DNA from: Sphingobacterium multivorum
GTDB lineage: Bacteria > Bacteroidota > Bacteroidia > Sphingobacteriales > Sphingobacteriaceae
Length of the DNA stretch: 64,000 nucleotides
Assembly: GCF_900457465.1 (NCBI RefSeq)
Contig: NZ_UAUU01000011.1
Coordinates: forward strand, 1,798,001 to 1,862,000
Direction of reading: 5' to 3'
Of the stretch, positions 37,004 to 46,258 are shown piece after piece (positions within the stretch are counted from its first letter, which is position 1; each line of letters opens with the position of its first letter). The notes beneath the pieces are model-generated. The model was not told the origin of the DNA. It searched no databases and was given only the letters and a program-made list of their open reading frames with translations. Both the position numbers and the translations under genes were made by a program.

Positions 37004-39268
37004 ATGGCTTTTGATATAGATATGATTAAAAAGGTCTATAGCCAATATGATGAGCGCATTTCTGCTGCTCGTCAGGTGGTTAACAAACCTTTGACTTTAT
37101 CTGAGAAAATTTTGTATGCCCACCTTTGGGATGGCAATGCTACTGAGGATTACAAACGTGGCGTTTCTTACGTTGACTTTGCCCCAGATCGCGTTGCTAT
37201 GCAGGATGCAACTGCACAGATGGCATTATTGCAATTTATGCAAGCTGGGCGTCCAAAGGTAGCGGTTCCTTCTACTGTACACTGTGATCACCTGATTCAG
37301 GCGAAAGAGGGTGCGGATAAAGATTTGGCTCGTGCTAAAAGCGAAAGTTCTGAAGTATTCAACTTTTTGAGTTCTGTATCCAATAAATATGGTATCGGTT
37401 TTTGGAAACCCGGAGCTGGTATTATTCACCAAGTCGTTTTGGAAAACTATGCGTTTCCAGGCGGTATGATGATCGGTACAGACTCGCATACGGTGAATGC
37501 CGGTGGTTTAGGTATGGTTGCGATCGGTGTGGGTGGTGCTGATGCGTGTGATGTGATGGCAGGTTTACCTTGGGAACTTAAATTCCCGAAACTGATCGGT
37601 GTAAAATTAACGGGTAAATTGAGTGGATGGGCGGCAGCAAAAGATGTGATCCTCAAAGTCGCGGGTATTTTGACTGTAAAGGGTGGAACTGGTGCCATTG
37701 TCGAGTATTTTGGCGAAGGTGCGGAGTCGCTATCGTGTACAGGTAAGGGAACCATCTGTAACATGGGTGCTGAAATTGGTGCAACAACCTCAACTTTCGG
37801 TTATGACGAATCGATGGAACGTTATCTGCGCGCTACGGGTCGTGCCGAAGTAGCTGATGCGGCCAATGCTATAAAACAGCATTTGACTGCGGATGCTGAG
37901 GTCTATGCTGACCCAGAACAATATTTTGATCAGTTAATTGAAATCAATCTGTCTGAATTAGAGCCTTCTCTAAACGGTCCTTTTACGCCAGATTTGTATA
38001 CTCCGGTTTCACGCATGCGTGAAGAAGCAACGAAAAATGGCTGGCCTCTGCAAGTTGAATGGGGATTGATCGGTTCATGTACAAACTCTTCCTATGAAGA
38101 CTTGTCACGTGCGGCTTCTATTGCAAGACAGGCTGTTGATAAAGGGCTTATCACAAAAGCTGAATTCGGTATTAATCCAGGGTCAGAGCAAGTGCGTTTT
38201 ACGGCTGATCGCGATGGTTTGCTGAAAACTTTTGAAGATCTCAATGCGACAATTTTTACAAATGCATGTGGTCCATGTATCGGTATGTGGGATCGTGTAG
38301 GGGCCGATAAACAAGAGAAAAATACAATCGTTCATTCTTTCAATCGTAACTTTGCAAAACGTGCAGATGGTAATCCTAATACCTATGCCTTTGTTGCATC
38401 GCCAGAATTGGTAGCAGCGATTGCGATTTCTGGTGATTTGGGTTTCAATCCGGTAACTGACACTTTGACAAACAACAAGGGTGAACAAGTGAAGCTGGAT
38501 CCACCTGTGGGGGATGAGTTGCCAACAAAGGGATTTGCGGTAGATGACCCAGGGTACCAAGCGCCAGCTGCTGATGGTAGTTCGGTGGTGGTTGATGTAG
38601 CGCCTACTTCTGATCGTCTTCAATTGTTGGAGCCTTTTGCTCCATGGGAAGGTACAGATTTGAAAGGGTTGAAACTATTGATTAAGGCGAAAGGTAAATG
38701 TACTACTGACCATATTTCTATGGCTGGTCCTTGGTTGAAATACCGTGGTCACTTGGATAATATCTCAAATAACATGTTGATTGGCGCCTTGAATTTCTTC
38801 AATGAGAAGACTGATAGCGTTAAAAATCAACTTACAGGCGAATATGGTCCTGTTCCTGCAACACAGCGGGACTATAAAGCACACGGTATTGGTTCAATTG
38901 TGGTCGGAGATGAAAACTACGGTGAAGGTTCTTCCCGCGAGCATGCTGCGATGGAACCTCGTCATTTAGGTGTTCGTGCTGTTTTAGTTAAGTCTTTTGC
39001 CCGTATTCACGAAACAAACCTGAAAAAACAAGGTATGTTGGGATTAACGTTTGCAAATAAAGACGATTATAACAAGATTCAGGAGAATGATACCATTGAT
39101 ATTATCGGTCTGACAGAATTTGCTCCAGGTAAACCATTAACGCTTGTGTTACATCATGCTGATGGTACTTCGGAAGAGATTTTGGCGAATCATACCTACA
39201 ATGCGCAACAAATCGAGTGGTTTAAAGCCGGTGGAGCTTTGAATATCATCCGCAAAAATCAAGGATAA
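37004..39268 (+). CDS. Aconitate hydratase, mitochondrial type
   Basis: 754 residues, close to mitochondrial Aco2 rather than AcnA of 890 residues. Core domain first: VPSTVHCDHLIQA, GIIHQVVLENYAFPGGMMIGTDSHTVN, then GSCTNSSYED and NACGPCIGMW giving the three cluster Cys, with the swivel domain C-terminal (GDENYGEGSSREHAAMEPRHLG). Overlapping activity with acnB. Same direction with no terminator between, so co-transcription is likely. Frame intact. Confidence 0.95.
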   Translation: MAFDIDMIKKVYSQYDERISAARQVVNKPLTLSEKILYAHLWDGNATEDYKRGVSYVDFAPDRVAMQDATAQMALLQFMQAGRPKVAVPSTVHCDHLIQAKEGADKDLARAKSESSEVFNFLSSVSNKYGIGFWKPGAGIIHQVVLENYAFPGGMMIGTDSHTVNAGGLGMVAIGVGGADACDVMAGLPWELKFPKLIGVKLTGKLSGWAAAKDVILKVAGILTVKGGTGAIVEYFGEGAESLSCTGKGTICNMGAEIGATTSTFGYDESMERYLRATGRAEVADAANAIKQHLTADAEVYADPEQYFDQLIEINLSELEPSLNGPFTPDLYTPVSRMREEATKNGWPLQVEWGLIGSCTNSSYEDLSRAASIARQAVDKGLITKAEFGINPGSEQVRFTADRDGLLKTFEDLNATIFTNACGPCIGMWDRVGADKQEKNTIVHSFNRNFAKRADGNPNTYAFVASPELVAAIAISGDLGFNPVTDTLTNNKGEQVKLDPPVGDELPTKGFAVDDPGYQAPAADGSSVVVDVAPTSDRLQLLEPFAPWEGTDLKGLKLLIKAKGKCTTDHISMAGPWLKYRGHLDNISNNMLIGALNFFNEKTDSVKNQLTGEYGPVPATQRDYKAHGIGSIVVGDENYGEGSSREHAAMEPRHLGVRAVLVKSFARIHETNLKKQGMLGLTFANKDDYNKIQENDTIDIIGLTEFAPGKPLTLVLHHADGTSEEILANHTYNAQQIEWFKAGGALNIIRKNQG

Positions 39269-39289
39269 TAATTCTTTAGAAATAAAATG

Positions 39290-39327
39290 AAAAGCTGCTT
39301 TCCTGGAAATGGGAAGCAGCTTTTTTT
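39290..39327 (+). terminator. Terminator of aconitase operon
   Basis: AAAAGCTGCTTTCC / GGGAAGCAGCTTTT with one G-T pair, followed by a T run. Confidence 0.88.
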
Positions 39328-39473
39328 GAAAGTGTCTGATGTTATTCGACAGAAAGAACTTGCTAGTTTGCTTTAACTGCTCTCGGTGCTTGAGAAGTCA
39401 AGAAGGTTTGTTTTTTAAATCGAATGACATTTCTGTGATCTTCGTCATATTTTACCAATTTCCACTGTTTTTA

Positions 39474-39505
39474 TTTGCTTATAAAATAGAATGCCGGTAC
39501 TTTTG
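39474..39505 (+). promoter_or_regulatory. Promoter of outer-membrane protein gene
   Basis: TTTG-n20-TACTTTTG. The -7 box is perfect and lies inside the longer in-frame extension, which supports the start at 39527. Confidence 0.7.
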
Positions 39506-39526
39506 CCCAACGTTTTTAGCACCGAT

Positions 39527-40399
39527 ATGAGAAAAATATTTTTAACGATTGGAGCACTTGCACTAAGTGTTTCTGCCTTAATTGCCCAAGAAAATCCTGA
39601 GATAGGAAAAAGCATTTTCAAACCGAAAAATTTGAGAACAGAGAGTAACAAGGGCAAATTCTTCTTCTTTTGGGGGTACAACTTCTCTTCTTACGCGAAA
39701 TCAGATATTCATTTTACGGGACCTAATTATGATTTTATTCTGCATGATGTAAAAGCGGGTGACAGGCCAACTAAATTTGGTTCAACGTATTTTGATCCAA
39801 GCAGACTGACTATTCCGCAATTTAATCTGCACTTTGGTTATTATATCAAGGATAATTATTCCATTTCATTGGGATGGGACCATATGAAATATGTGGTCGA
39901 TATTCCGCAACAGGTGAAAATTTCGGGTTTTATCGGTGAAGAGATTTCTAACCCTGGTATTCCGACAGGAAATCGCGCTGGTCAATATAACGGTGAATTG
40001 ATTACTGTAGACTCCGCCATGCTGACATTTGAACACACCGATGGCTATAACTTTGCCTCAGTAGGGCTAGAGCGTTATGACGACATCATCAATAACCGCA
40101 AGGGTCAACAGGTATTGACGATGGAATCGGGTGTGGATGTAGGCTTATTGATTCCTCGTTCCGACGTACATCTTTTTGGTGAAGGAGCCAACCATTTTTG
40201 GAACATTGCAGGGTATGGCGCTTCGGCAAAAGTTGGTTTGCACTATCGTTTTTATAAAGGACTCTACCTTCAGGGGAATTTCAAAACGGGCTGGACTGAT
40301 TTAACAAACATTCGTACAACTGGAAGAAGAGGCGTAGATAAAGCCTCTCAACAAATATGGTTTTTTGAAAATTACTGGGCTTTGGGCTTTAGGTTTTAA
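39527..40399 (+). CDS. Predicted outer membrane beta-barrel protein
   Basis: 290 residues. Signal peptide MRKIFLTIGALALSVSALIAQ. Amphipathic strand-like segments follow (FFFFWGYNFSSY, FNLHFGYYIKDNYSISLGWDH, SAKVGLHYRFY, LYLQGNFKTGW) and the protein ends with aromatic Phe in YWALGFRF, as required for barrel insertion. No named family recognised. Start is set by the signal peptide and the promoter upstream. Confidence 0.8.
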   Translation: MRKIFLTIGALALSVSALIAQENPEIGKSIFKPKNLRTESNKGKFFFFWGYNFSSYAKSDIHFTGPNYDFILHDVKAGDRPTKFGSTYFDPSRLTIPQFNLHFGYYIKDNYSISLGWDHMKYVVDIPQQVKISGFIGEEISNPGIPTGNRAGQYNGELITVDSAMLTFEHTDGYNFASVGLERYDDIINNRKGQQVLTMESGVDVGLLIPRSDVHLFGEGANHFWNIAGYGASAKVGLHYRFYKGLYLQGNFKTGWTDLTNIRTTGRRGVDKASQQIWFFENYWALGFRF

Positions 40400-40413
40400 A
40401 ATATATTCGATAC

Positions 40414-40443
40414 AAAAAAGGCTACTTTAAAGTAGCCTTTTTT
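40414..40443. terminator. Bidirectional terminator
   Basis: AAAAAAGGCTACTTT / AAAGTAGCCTTTTTT between two convergent genes (outer-membrane protein and MBL hydrolase). The arms abut, so the tip of the palindrome forms the loop. Confidence 0.85.
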
Positions 40444-40488
40444 GTATATTCTTTTTATATCCTATTTCATCTTCTATAAACGTCTCAG

Positions 40489-41325
40489 CTAAATGTCGCT
40501 CAGTTTGAAAATATCCTTTACCCGAATACCTTTTTCAGTACGCTGAAGTGTACAGCATTCATGTATCGGATCGTGTTCGAAAAATAAGATGTATTCATTA
40601 TCGACGATCTCATTCCAATAGCTGTTGCGTTCCTCCATGGTCACGAGAGGTCTAACATCATAGCTCATAACATAAGGAATGGGGATATGTCCCACCGATG
40701 GCAATAGATCCGCCATATAGAGGATCGTTTTGCCTTTATACAGTATCTGAGGCAGCATCATCGCTTCTGTATGACCGTGTGCATAACGGATAGCAATATT
40801 GCTTCCGAAAGGATTTTGGTGATCTTCGACAAATTTTAATTGCCCACTCTCTTGTATTGGTAAAATGTTCTCTTTTAAGAAAGAAGCTTTTTCGCGTGGA
40901 TTAGGATCGGTAGCCCAAGACCAATGGTCGCTATTGCTCCAAAAATGAGCATTTTTAAAAGCCGGAACGAGTTGTTCACCTTGGCGGGCGATAGCGCCAC
41001 CACAATGATCGAAATGCAGGTGTGTAAGGATGACATCGGTGATATCACTTCTGTCAAACCCACTATTTTTTAATGATTTATCCAGCGTTGCATCGCCATG
41101 AAGATAATAATAGCTGAAGAATTTTTCATTTTGTTTGTCTCCCAATCCTGTATCGACCAGCATTAAACGATTACTGTCCTCGATGAGGAGCAGGCGGTTT
41201 CCCCAGGTACACATATTGTTTGAGTCGGCCGGGTTTGTTTTGTTCCAGATACTCTTGGGGACAACGCCAAACATTGCACCGCCATCAAGTTTGAAAAATC
41301 CCGTTTCTATGGCATGTAATTTCAT
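40489..41325 (-). CDS. Metallo-beta-lactamase-fold hydrolase
   Basis: 278 residues. Motifs LMLVDTGLGDK, ILTHLHFDHCGGA (HxHxDH), RYAHGHTEAM and the late FEHDPIHECC. The fold and length match AHL-lactonase-like and methyl-parathion-hydrolase-like enzymes of the MBL superfamily. Substrate unknown. Contains a Tyr-rich FFSYYYLHG loop near residue 70. Second such enzyme in the window (first at 29.5-30.4 kb). Confidence 0.87.
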   Translation of the reverse strand: MKLHAIETGFFKLDGGAMFGVVPKSIWNKTNPADSNNMCTWGNRLLLIEDSNRLMLVDTGLGDKQNEKFFSYYYLHGDATLDKSLKNSGFDRSDITDVILTHLHFDHCGGAIARQGEQLVPAFKNAHFWSNSDHWSWATDPNPREKASFLKENILPIQESGQLKFVEDHQNPFGSNIAIRYAHGHTEAMMLPQILYKGKTILYMADLLPSVGHIPIPYVMSYDVRPLVTMEERNSYWNEIVDNEYILFFEHDPIHECCTLQRTEKGIRVKDIFKLSDI

Positions 41326-41548
41326 TCGCAGATGATATGTCTTTTAATGATCTGTTTTTACCTTATTAATATTTGTAAAGCTTGGAACAATTTACGAAAA
41401 ATATGTGATATTTTTTGATGGTGATAAATTGATGTGCTAAAAAAATATGCTAAAAAGTTTAATTTTTTTTACCTCTATAAGTTGCTGTTAATGAGTGTTT
41501 TGTTTTTGTGTTTTTTGTACAATAAGCTTGATTTTTAGGTAATTAAGT

Positions 41549-41580
41549 TTTGTTTTTAGCGAAAAATGCCTTTAAATTTG
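41549..41580 (+). promoter_or_regulatory. Promoter of pckA
   Basis: TTTG-n20-TAAATTTG, perfect -7 box, ending 26 bases before the ATG at 41607. Confidence 0.7.
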
Positions 41581-41606
41581 GGCACATTTTAAAACAAACA
41601 AAAAAT

Positions 41607-43226
41607 ATGAAAAAGGGTAACATTGGAAACGCGCCTGATTTGAAATATTTAAAAATTGATAGTACAAAAAATGTATTTTATCAATTGCCTGTTTCTGAAT
41701 TGGTCGAACATGCCTTAGCAAATCACGAAGGTCGACTTTCTGATACGGGAGCGCTAGCTGCTGATACAGGGAAATTTACTGGAAGATCGCCAAAAGATCG
41801 GTTTCTGGTCGAAGATTCTTTAACTAAAGATAGCGTTTGGTGGGGAGAGATCAATCAACGAATGTCTCCGGCTAATTTCGAAGCACTACTCTCGAAAGTA
41901 GCGGCTCACTTAAGTGATCAAATCATCTATGTAAGAGATTGTGCTGCAGGGGCTGATCCAGCTTATCAAATAGATTTACGTGTTGTTACGGAAACAGCTT
42001 ATCAAAGTATATTTGCCAATAACCTGTTTCTACGGCCGGAGCCAAATCCAGATGCCCAGCCAGCCTGGTCGATTTTAGCCGCCCCGACGCTGCTTATCGA
42101 TGAGCCGCATCAATATGGCATTATCAACGAAAATTTTGTCGCGATTGACTTTACAAAAAAGATAGTACTGATTGCAGGGACCGGTTACACGGGGGAGATT
42201 AAAAAGAGTATTTTTTCAATATTGAACTTTATTTTGCCATTCCAGCATAATGTGCTTTCTATGCACTGCTCGGCGAACACTTCGAAGGAAGGGGAGACAG
42301 CGTTATTTTTCGGACTTTCAGGTACAGGGAAAACGACCCTGTCGGCTGATAGAAACAGAAAGTTGATTGGTGATGATGAGCATGGATGGAGCGAAAGGGG
42401 AATATTCAATTTCGAAGGCGGCTGCTACGCCAAATGTGTAGGGTTGTCAGAAGACAAAGAACCTGAGATCTTTCACGCAATTCGTTTTGGGGCTCTCCTT
42501 GAAAATGTTGTGTTGGATGAATTTGATCGACCTGACTATAACGATATTAGCAAGACAGAGAATACGAGGGTATCCTATCCCATCGATTTTATGGAAAATG
42601 CCGAAATAAATGGAATTGGCAATGAACCAGAAAATATTTTTTTCCTTACAGCAGATGCTTTTGGAGTACTTCCTTCCATTTCATTGTTGACCACCGATCA
42701 GGCGGTATATCATTTTGTCAGTGGTTATACAGCAAAGGTTGCCGGTACAGAGGTCGGGATAAAGGAGCCTACAGCAGCATTTTCAACCTGTTTTGGACAG
42801 GCATTTTTACCGCTCCATCCTTCAAAATATGCGGCCTTGCTGCGTTCGAAACTAGAGCAAAATCGTAACATCAAAGTTTGGCTAGTGAATACAGGCTGGA
42901 TTGCTGGTCCTTACGGAATAGGTAGACGTATTAAGCTGAATTATACACGATCGCTAATTCGCGCGGCCATGGACGGTTCACTACTGGAATCTCAGTTTAA
43001 TAAGCATGATATTTTTGGATTGGAATATCCAACGAGCTGTGGAGAGCATGTTCCTGCACAAATTTTAGATGCACGCGGTTTATGGAACAATGATGAGGCT
43101 TATGACATGCAAGCAAAACGCTTGGCGAAGCTGTTCATTTCGAATTTTGAAAAATTCAATAATGAAATGCCGGACTCCGTGCTGGCCGCAGGACCTAAAA
43201 TAGAAACTACGATACTTGTATCTTAA
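41607..43226 (+). CDS. pckA: Phosphoenolpyruvate carboxykinase (ATP)
   Basis: 539 residues. Decarboxylates and phosphorylates oxaloacetate to PEP, first gluconeogenic step. FTGRSPKDRFLV near residue 55, the kinase-1a P-loop FGLSGTGKTTLS, IGDDEHGW for metal and ATP, and FLTADAFGVLP. ATP-dependent class. Start at 41607 is supported by the promoter, whose -7 box would lie inside any longer version. Convergent with ppk2 across an IS element. Confidence 0.97.
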   Translation: MKKGNIGNAPDLKYLKIDSTKNVFYQLPVSELVEHALANHEGRLSDTGALAADTGKFTGRSPKDRFLVEDSLTKDSVWWGEINQRMSPANFEALLSKVAAHLSDQIIYVRDCAAGADPAYQIDLRVVTETAYQSIFANNLFLRPEPNPDAQPAWSILAAPTLLIDEPHQYGIINENFVAIDFTKKIVLIAGTGYTGEIKKSIFSILNFILPFQHNVLSMHCSANTSKEGETALFFGLSGTGKTTLSADRNRKLIGDDEHGWSERGIFNFEGGCYAKCVGLSEDKEPEIFHAIRFGALLENVVLDEFDRPDYNDISKTENTRVSYPIDFMENAEINGIGNEPENIFFLTADAFGVLPSISLLTTDQAVYHFVSGYTAKVAGTEVGIKEPTAAFSTCFGQAFLPLHPSKYAALLRSKLEQNRNIKVWLVNTGWIAGPYGIGRRIKLNYTRSLIRAAMDGSLLESQFNKHDIFGLEYPTSCGEHVPAQILDARGLWNNDEAYDMQAKRLAKLFISNFEKFNNEMPDSVLAAGPKIETTILVS

Positions 43227-43251
43227 TTCGTTTTAATATTATAAAAAAACG

Positions 43252-43285
43252 AAGCTGTCTCAAATTTATTGAGGCAGCTTTTTTA
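43252..43285 (+). terminator. Terminator of pckA at IS left end
   Basis: AAGCTGTCTCAA / TTGAGGCAGCTT with one G-T pair, then a T run. The left arm belongs to the 27-base inverted sequence; the right arm seems to be IS-derived. Confidence 0.7.
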
Positions 43286-43377
43286 TTAAATATGGCTATG
43301 CGATAGATTTGTGAGTTGTTTGTTGATTATTTCACAGAACTGTTCATTTGGGAAGAAAAAGAACAAAAAGTAGCTAT

Positions 43378-44913
43378 TTAAGCTGCTTTTTTCCTTAGAT
43401 TTTGCGCTATAGCCAATAAACCCCATTCTATGGACACTATTTCCTTACCGCGGAGCATAAATCTTCGGAACCCGTGGTTCTGTTTTATGTTTCCAAAGAC
43501 TGGTTCGACATCGTGACATCGCTGTTTTCTTTTGGCTATACCGACATCGCTGTTAAGCAATCCGTATGCTCTATCTTTATAAGCCTCAAGCTGTTCATTT
43601 ATCTGGATGATTCTATTGCCCTGTGATTTGTGGCAAGCACCGTTCAATGGGCAGTTTGTGCAGTTTTTTGCCTGATATCTTTTTATTTTTTGCTCGAAAC
43701 CTGTGGAGGTCTTTTGTGTAAATAGACCTATGCAGTTCATTTCCTGTCCCATTGGACAGATATAGCAATCTTTTGCAGGGTTATAATGTAGTTTATCAAC
43801 GGAGAATGGCTTCTTGCCCGAATAACTCTTTTTCTGCTCCTTGTCAAACATACCATATTTCACATAGGCCCCAATGTTTTTCCCTTCTAGTAACGCATAG
43901 TTCTCCTGGCTGCCATAGCCAGCATCTGCGGTAATGGTTTTCAGTATTTCCCCAAAGCTCGCCTCATGTTGTGCCAGATGACCGGGTAGCGTTGTGGTAT
44001 CTGTGGGGTTGGGATGTATGGTGTAATTGACGATGTATTGATTGGAAGTAGATATCTGAATGTTATAACCTGGTTTGAGCTGGCCATTTTTCATATGATC
44101 CTCTTTCATGCGCATAAAAGTAGCATCGGGATCTGTCTTGCTATAACTATTTCTATCTCCAAGCGTTACTTCCTGCTCTTCATATTGAACAATCTTGGCC
44201 GGGTAGTTTTTAGTCGCATAGCGCAACTTTGCCCTCATCTTCTTGCTTACCGAAGGTTTATCGGACAAGACCCGGTTCAGGTTATCGACCGTAGCCTGAA
44301 CTTTTTCGCGGTCAATTGTTGTCAGATCGGGAGGTTCCGGAAGGTTGTCCTCTGCTTTGGCGATACTTTGGGCGTATTCCCAAATATCTTTTAAGGCAGC
44401 TTTCATCTTCTCCTTATTGGTCTGGATAGCTTTTTTCCAGACAAAGGTGTATTTGTTAGCATTGGCTTCAATCTTGGTGCCATCGGTGTAAACATCTTCT
44501 ATACTCAGCAGACCTTCTTCGGATAGGAGTTTGACAACTTCTTCAAATACACTACGAAGTGCTTCTTTCAAACGAACGCCTCGAAATCTGTTGATGGTAT
44601 TGTGGTCGGGATAGCTCATGCCGCTCAGCCACATGAAATTGATGTTCTCCCGGCACGCCGTTTCCAATTTGCGACTGCTGTAGACATTGCTTACGTAGCC
44701 AAACACCAAAACTTTCAACAACATCTGCGGATGATAACTGGAGCAGCCTTTTATCTTATAAGCGTCCAATAGGGACTGGATGTTGATCCGGTTGATTACA
44801 TCGTTAACGATACGTACCGGATGACCTTTGGACACCAGTTCGTCCAAAGTTGGAGGAATGGCCATGATCTGGTCCTGATAGTAAGGCTTAAAAGTAGCTC
44901 TTTGAGATGGCAT
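43378..44913 (-). CDS. IS1182-family transposase
   Basis: 511 residues, full length and open. N-terminal DUF772-type region with KPYYQDQIMAIPP, LDAYKIKGCSSYHPQMLLKVLVFGY and WLSGMSYPDHNTINRFR, then the DDE domain: first Asp in EDVYTDGTKIEANANKYTFVW, second in TITADAGYGSQEN, and Glu in DVEPVFGNIKQNHGFRRFMLRG. A Cys cluster (YICPMGQEMNC, NCTNCPLNGAC) between the second and third catalytic residues is typical of the family. The element looks capable of movement. Confidence 0.93.
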   Translation of the reverse strand: MPSQRATFKPYYQDQIMAIPPTLDELVSKGHPVRIVNDVINRINIQSLLDAYKIKGCSSYHPQMLLKVLVFGYVSNVYSSRKLETACRENINFMWLSGMSYPDHNTINRFRGVRLKEALRSVFEEVVKLLSEEGLLSIEDVYTDGTKIEANANKYTFVWKKAIQTNKEKMKAALKDIWEYAQSIAKAEDNLPEPPDLTTIDREKVQATVDNLNRVLSDKPSVSKKMRAKLRYATKNYPAKIVQYEEQEVTLGDRNSYSKTDPDATFMRMKEDHMKNGQLKPGYNIQISTSNQYIVNYTIHPNPTDTTTLPGHLAQHEASFGEILKTITADAGYGSQENYALLEGKNIGAYVKYGMFDKEQKKSYSGKKPFSVDKLHYNPAKDCYICPMGQEMNCIGLFTQKTSTGFEQKIKRYQAKNCTNCPLNGACHKSQGNRIIQINEQLEAYKDRAYGLLNSDVGIAKRKQRCHDVEPVFGNIKQNHGFRRFMLRGKEIVSIEWGLLAIAQNLRKKAA

Positions 44914-45056
44914 ATATCCTTTTTGTTTACACTATAAATATATGAAAATCAAACCGTTAAAACAAATAATAAACCTTAGATAATGCAAAAAAAGAGACTG
45001 CCTTTTTGAGACAGCCTCGTTTTTTTATAATGATACCTTACCAGACCGACAGTCAT

Positions 45057-45866
45057 TTAGTCGTGTTTTGTAACGAAAGAATCTATTTTTCCCTGCTCAC
45101 TTCCAACAAGCGCATTGATAATCAGTTTGAAGGACGCTAAGCGGGCCTTTTTCTTGTTATCTTTGGTAATTTCTAACCAAGGCGATTTTTTGGTGCTTGT
45201 CTTTTTAAATAAATCTTCAATATAACCCGTATAAACATCCCATTTCTCCTGCGCCTGCTCGTCCAGCACACCGATTTTCCATTGTTTTAGGATATCTTCT
45301 TTTCGCTCTTTTAATCTTTCGGCCTGCTCTTCTTTGCTGATATTCAGGAATAATTTGATAAGGATGATGCCATCGTCGATTAACTGCTTCTCAAATTCAG
45401 GAACTTGGTTCATAAACAGCTCGTGCTGTTCCTTGGTGCAAAATCCAAATACTGGTTCAACAACAGCTCTGTTATACCAGCTGCGGTCGAAAATCACAAT
45501 TTCCCCAGCATTGGGGAGCTGTTTGATATATCGTTGAAAATACCATTGTCCAGCTTCCTCCTCGGTTGGTTTAGGCAATGCAACAACGCGCACCTTTTTG
45601 GGATTCAGGTATTGGGTTACACGGCCAATTGTACCGCCTTTACCCGCAGCGTCCCTGCCTTCAAAAATAATCAGGACCCGTTTTCCTTTTTCAATGATTT
45701 CATATTGAAGTTTTAAGAGCTTGACTTGGAGCTCGTAAAGCTCCTTTTCATAATCGTAAACATCATTGAATTTTTTTATCTCCAGAATGCCATGCTGTTC
45801 CAGATAGTTTAAAACATCTTTGTTTTCGTAGATCTTCTGAAGTTCATTTAAATCGTATTCTGCCAT
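45057..45866 (-). CDS. ppk2: Polyphosphate kinase 2
   Basis: 269 residues, single PPK2 domain. Walker A IFEGRDAAGKGGTI, Walker B IVIFDRSWYNRA, and the lid module with SKEEQAERLKER. Uses inorganic polyphosphate to phosphorylate nucleotides (class I members favour NDPs, class III also NMPs); class not settled from motifs. Convergent with pckA; the IS lies between. Frame intact. Confidence 0.94.
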   Translation of the reverse strand: MAEYDLNELQKIYENKDVLNYLEQHGILEIKKFNDVYDYEKELYELQVKLLKLQYEIIEKGKRVLIIFEGRDAAGKGGTIGRVTQYLNPKKVRVVALPKPTEEEAGQWYFQRYIKQLPNAGEIVIFDRSWYNRAVVEPVFGFCTKEQHELFMNQVPEFEKQLIDDGIILIKLFLNISKEEQAERLKERKEDILKQWKIGVLDEQAQEKWDVYTGYIEDLFKKTSTKKSPWLEITKDNKKKARLASFKLIINALVGSEQGKIDSFVTKHD

Positions 45867-46007
45867 ATGCTATTGATTTATACGTTCGTTTTCCTAAAGT
45901 TACTTATTGAATTGTTAAAAAACGTCAAATTTCATATAATTCCGAATGGGATGTGTAATAATAAGCTCTTCACTTACGTTTAGAATTCTAAACAGCAAAA
46001 AAGGCTG

Positions 46008-46037
46008 TTTGCATAAATAAGACTTTTCATAAATTTA
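46008..46037 (+). promoter_or_regulatory. Putative promoter of small RNA unit 1
   Basis: TTTG-n18-TAAATTTA, one base from consensus at the -7 box. Confidence 0.45.
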
Positions 46038-46041
46038 GGTT

Positions 46042-46087
46042 AATAATTGGTTAGGTTAGCTCGGAGTTCCCCACTTCGAGCTTTTTT
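46042..46087 (+). ncRNA. Putative small RNA 1 with C-rich hairpin loop
   Basis: Starts a few bases after the -7 box and ends in a 25-base hairpin (46058-46082) with stem AGCTCGGAGT / ACTTCGAGCT, loop TCCCC, then six T. The sequence from 46021 is closely similar to unit 2, including TAGGTTAATA and GAGTTCCCCACT. No coding potential. The size (about 45 bases) is small; it may be a minimal regulatory RNA or a leaderless terminator element. Confidence 0.4.
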
Positions 46088-46224
46088 GTTGAATGGGGGA
46101 TCGCTTCAAGAGTACGGAAAAATACGATTCTGCTCCCGTTTAATTAAGTACATCCTCGGGGTATTCTAAATGTTAAAAAATGTTAAATGGCAACTATTCT
46201 TATAATGAATTCAAAAATGCGACG

Positions 46225-46254
46225 TTTTCATTACAAATACTTTTCATAAAATAG
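46225..46254 (+). promoter_or_regulatory. Putative promoter of small RNA unit 2
   Basis: TTTT-n18-TAAAATAG, weaker than unit 1 but with the same spacing and flanks. Confidence 0.3.
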
Positions 46255-46258
46255 GTTA

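Larger units (their letters stand above)
43238..45031 (-). mobile_element. IS1182-type insertion sequence region between inverted arms
   Basis: A 511-residue transposase gene lies between two imperfect 27-base inverted sequences, 43238-43264 and 45005-45031 (one mismatch). The shared core is ACGARGCTGTCTCAAA, preceded by an A run on the left and mirrored by a T run on the right. These may be terminal inverted repeats, or the two arms of a bidirectional terminator of pckA and ppk2 split by the insertion, in which case the true IS ends lie just inside. No clear short target duplication is visible outside them. Confidence 0.7.

Noticed and set aside
39339..39530. 63-codon frame upstream of the outer-membrane protein
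   Set aside because: It spans the promoter of the next gene and has no recognisable features.
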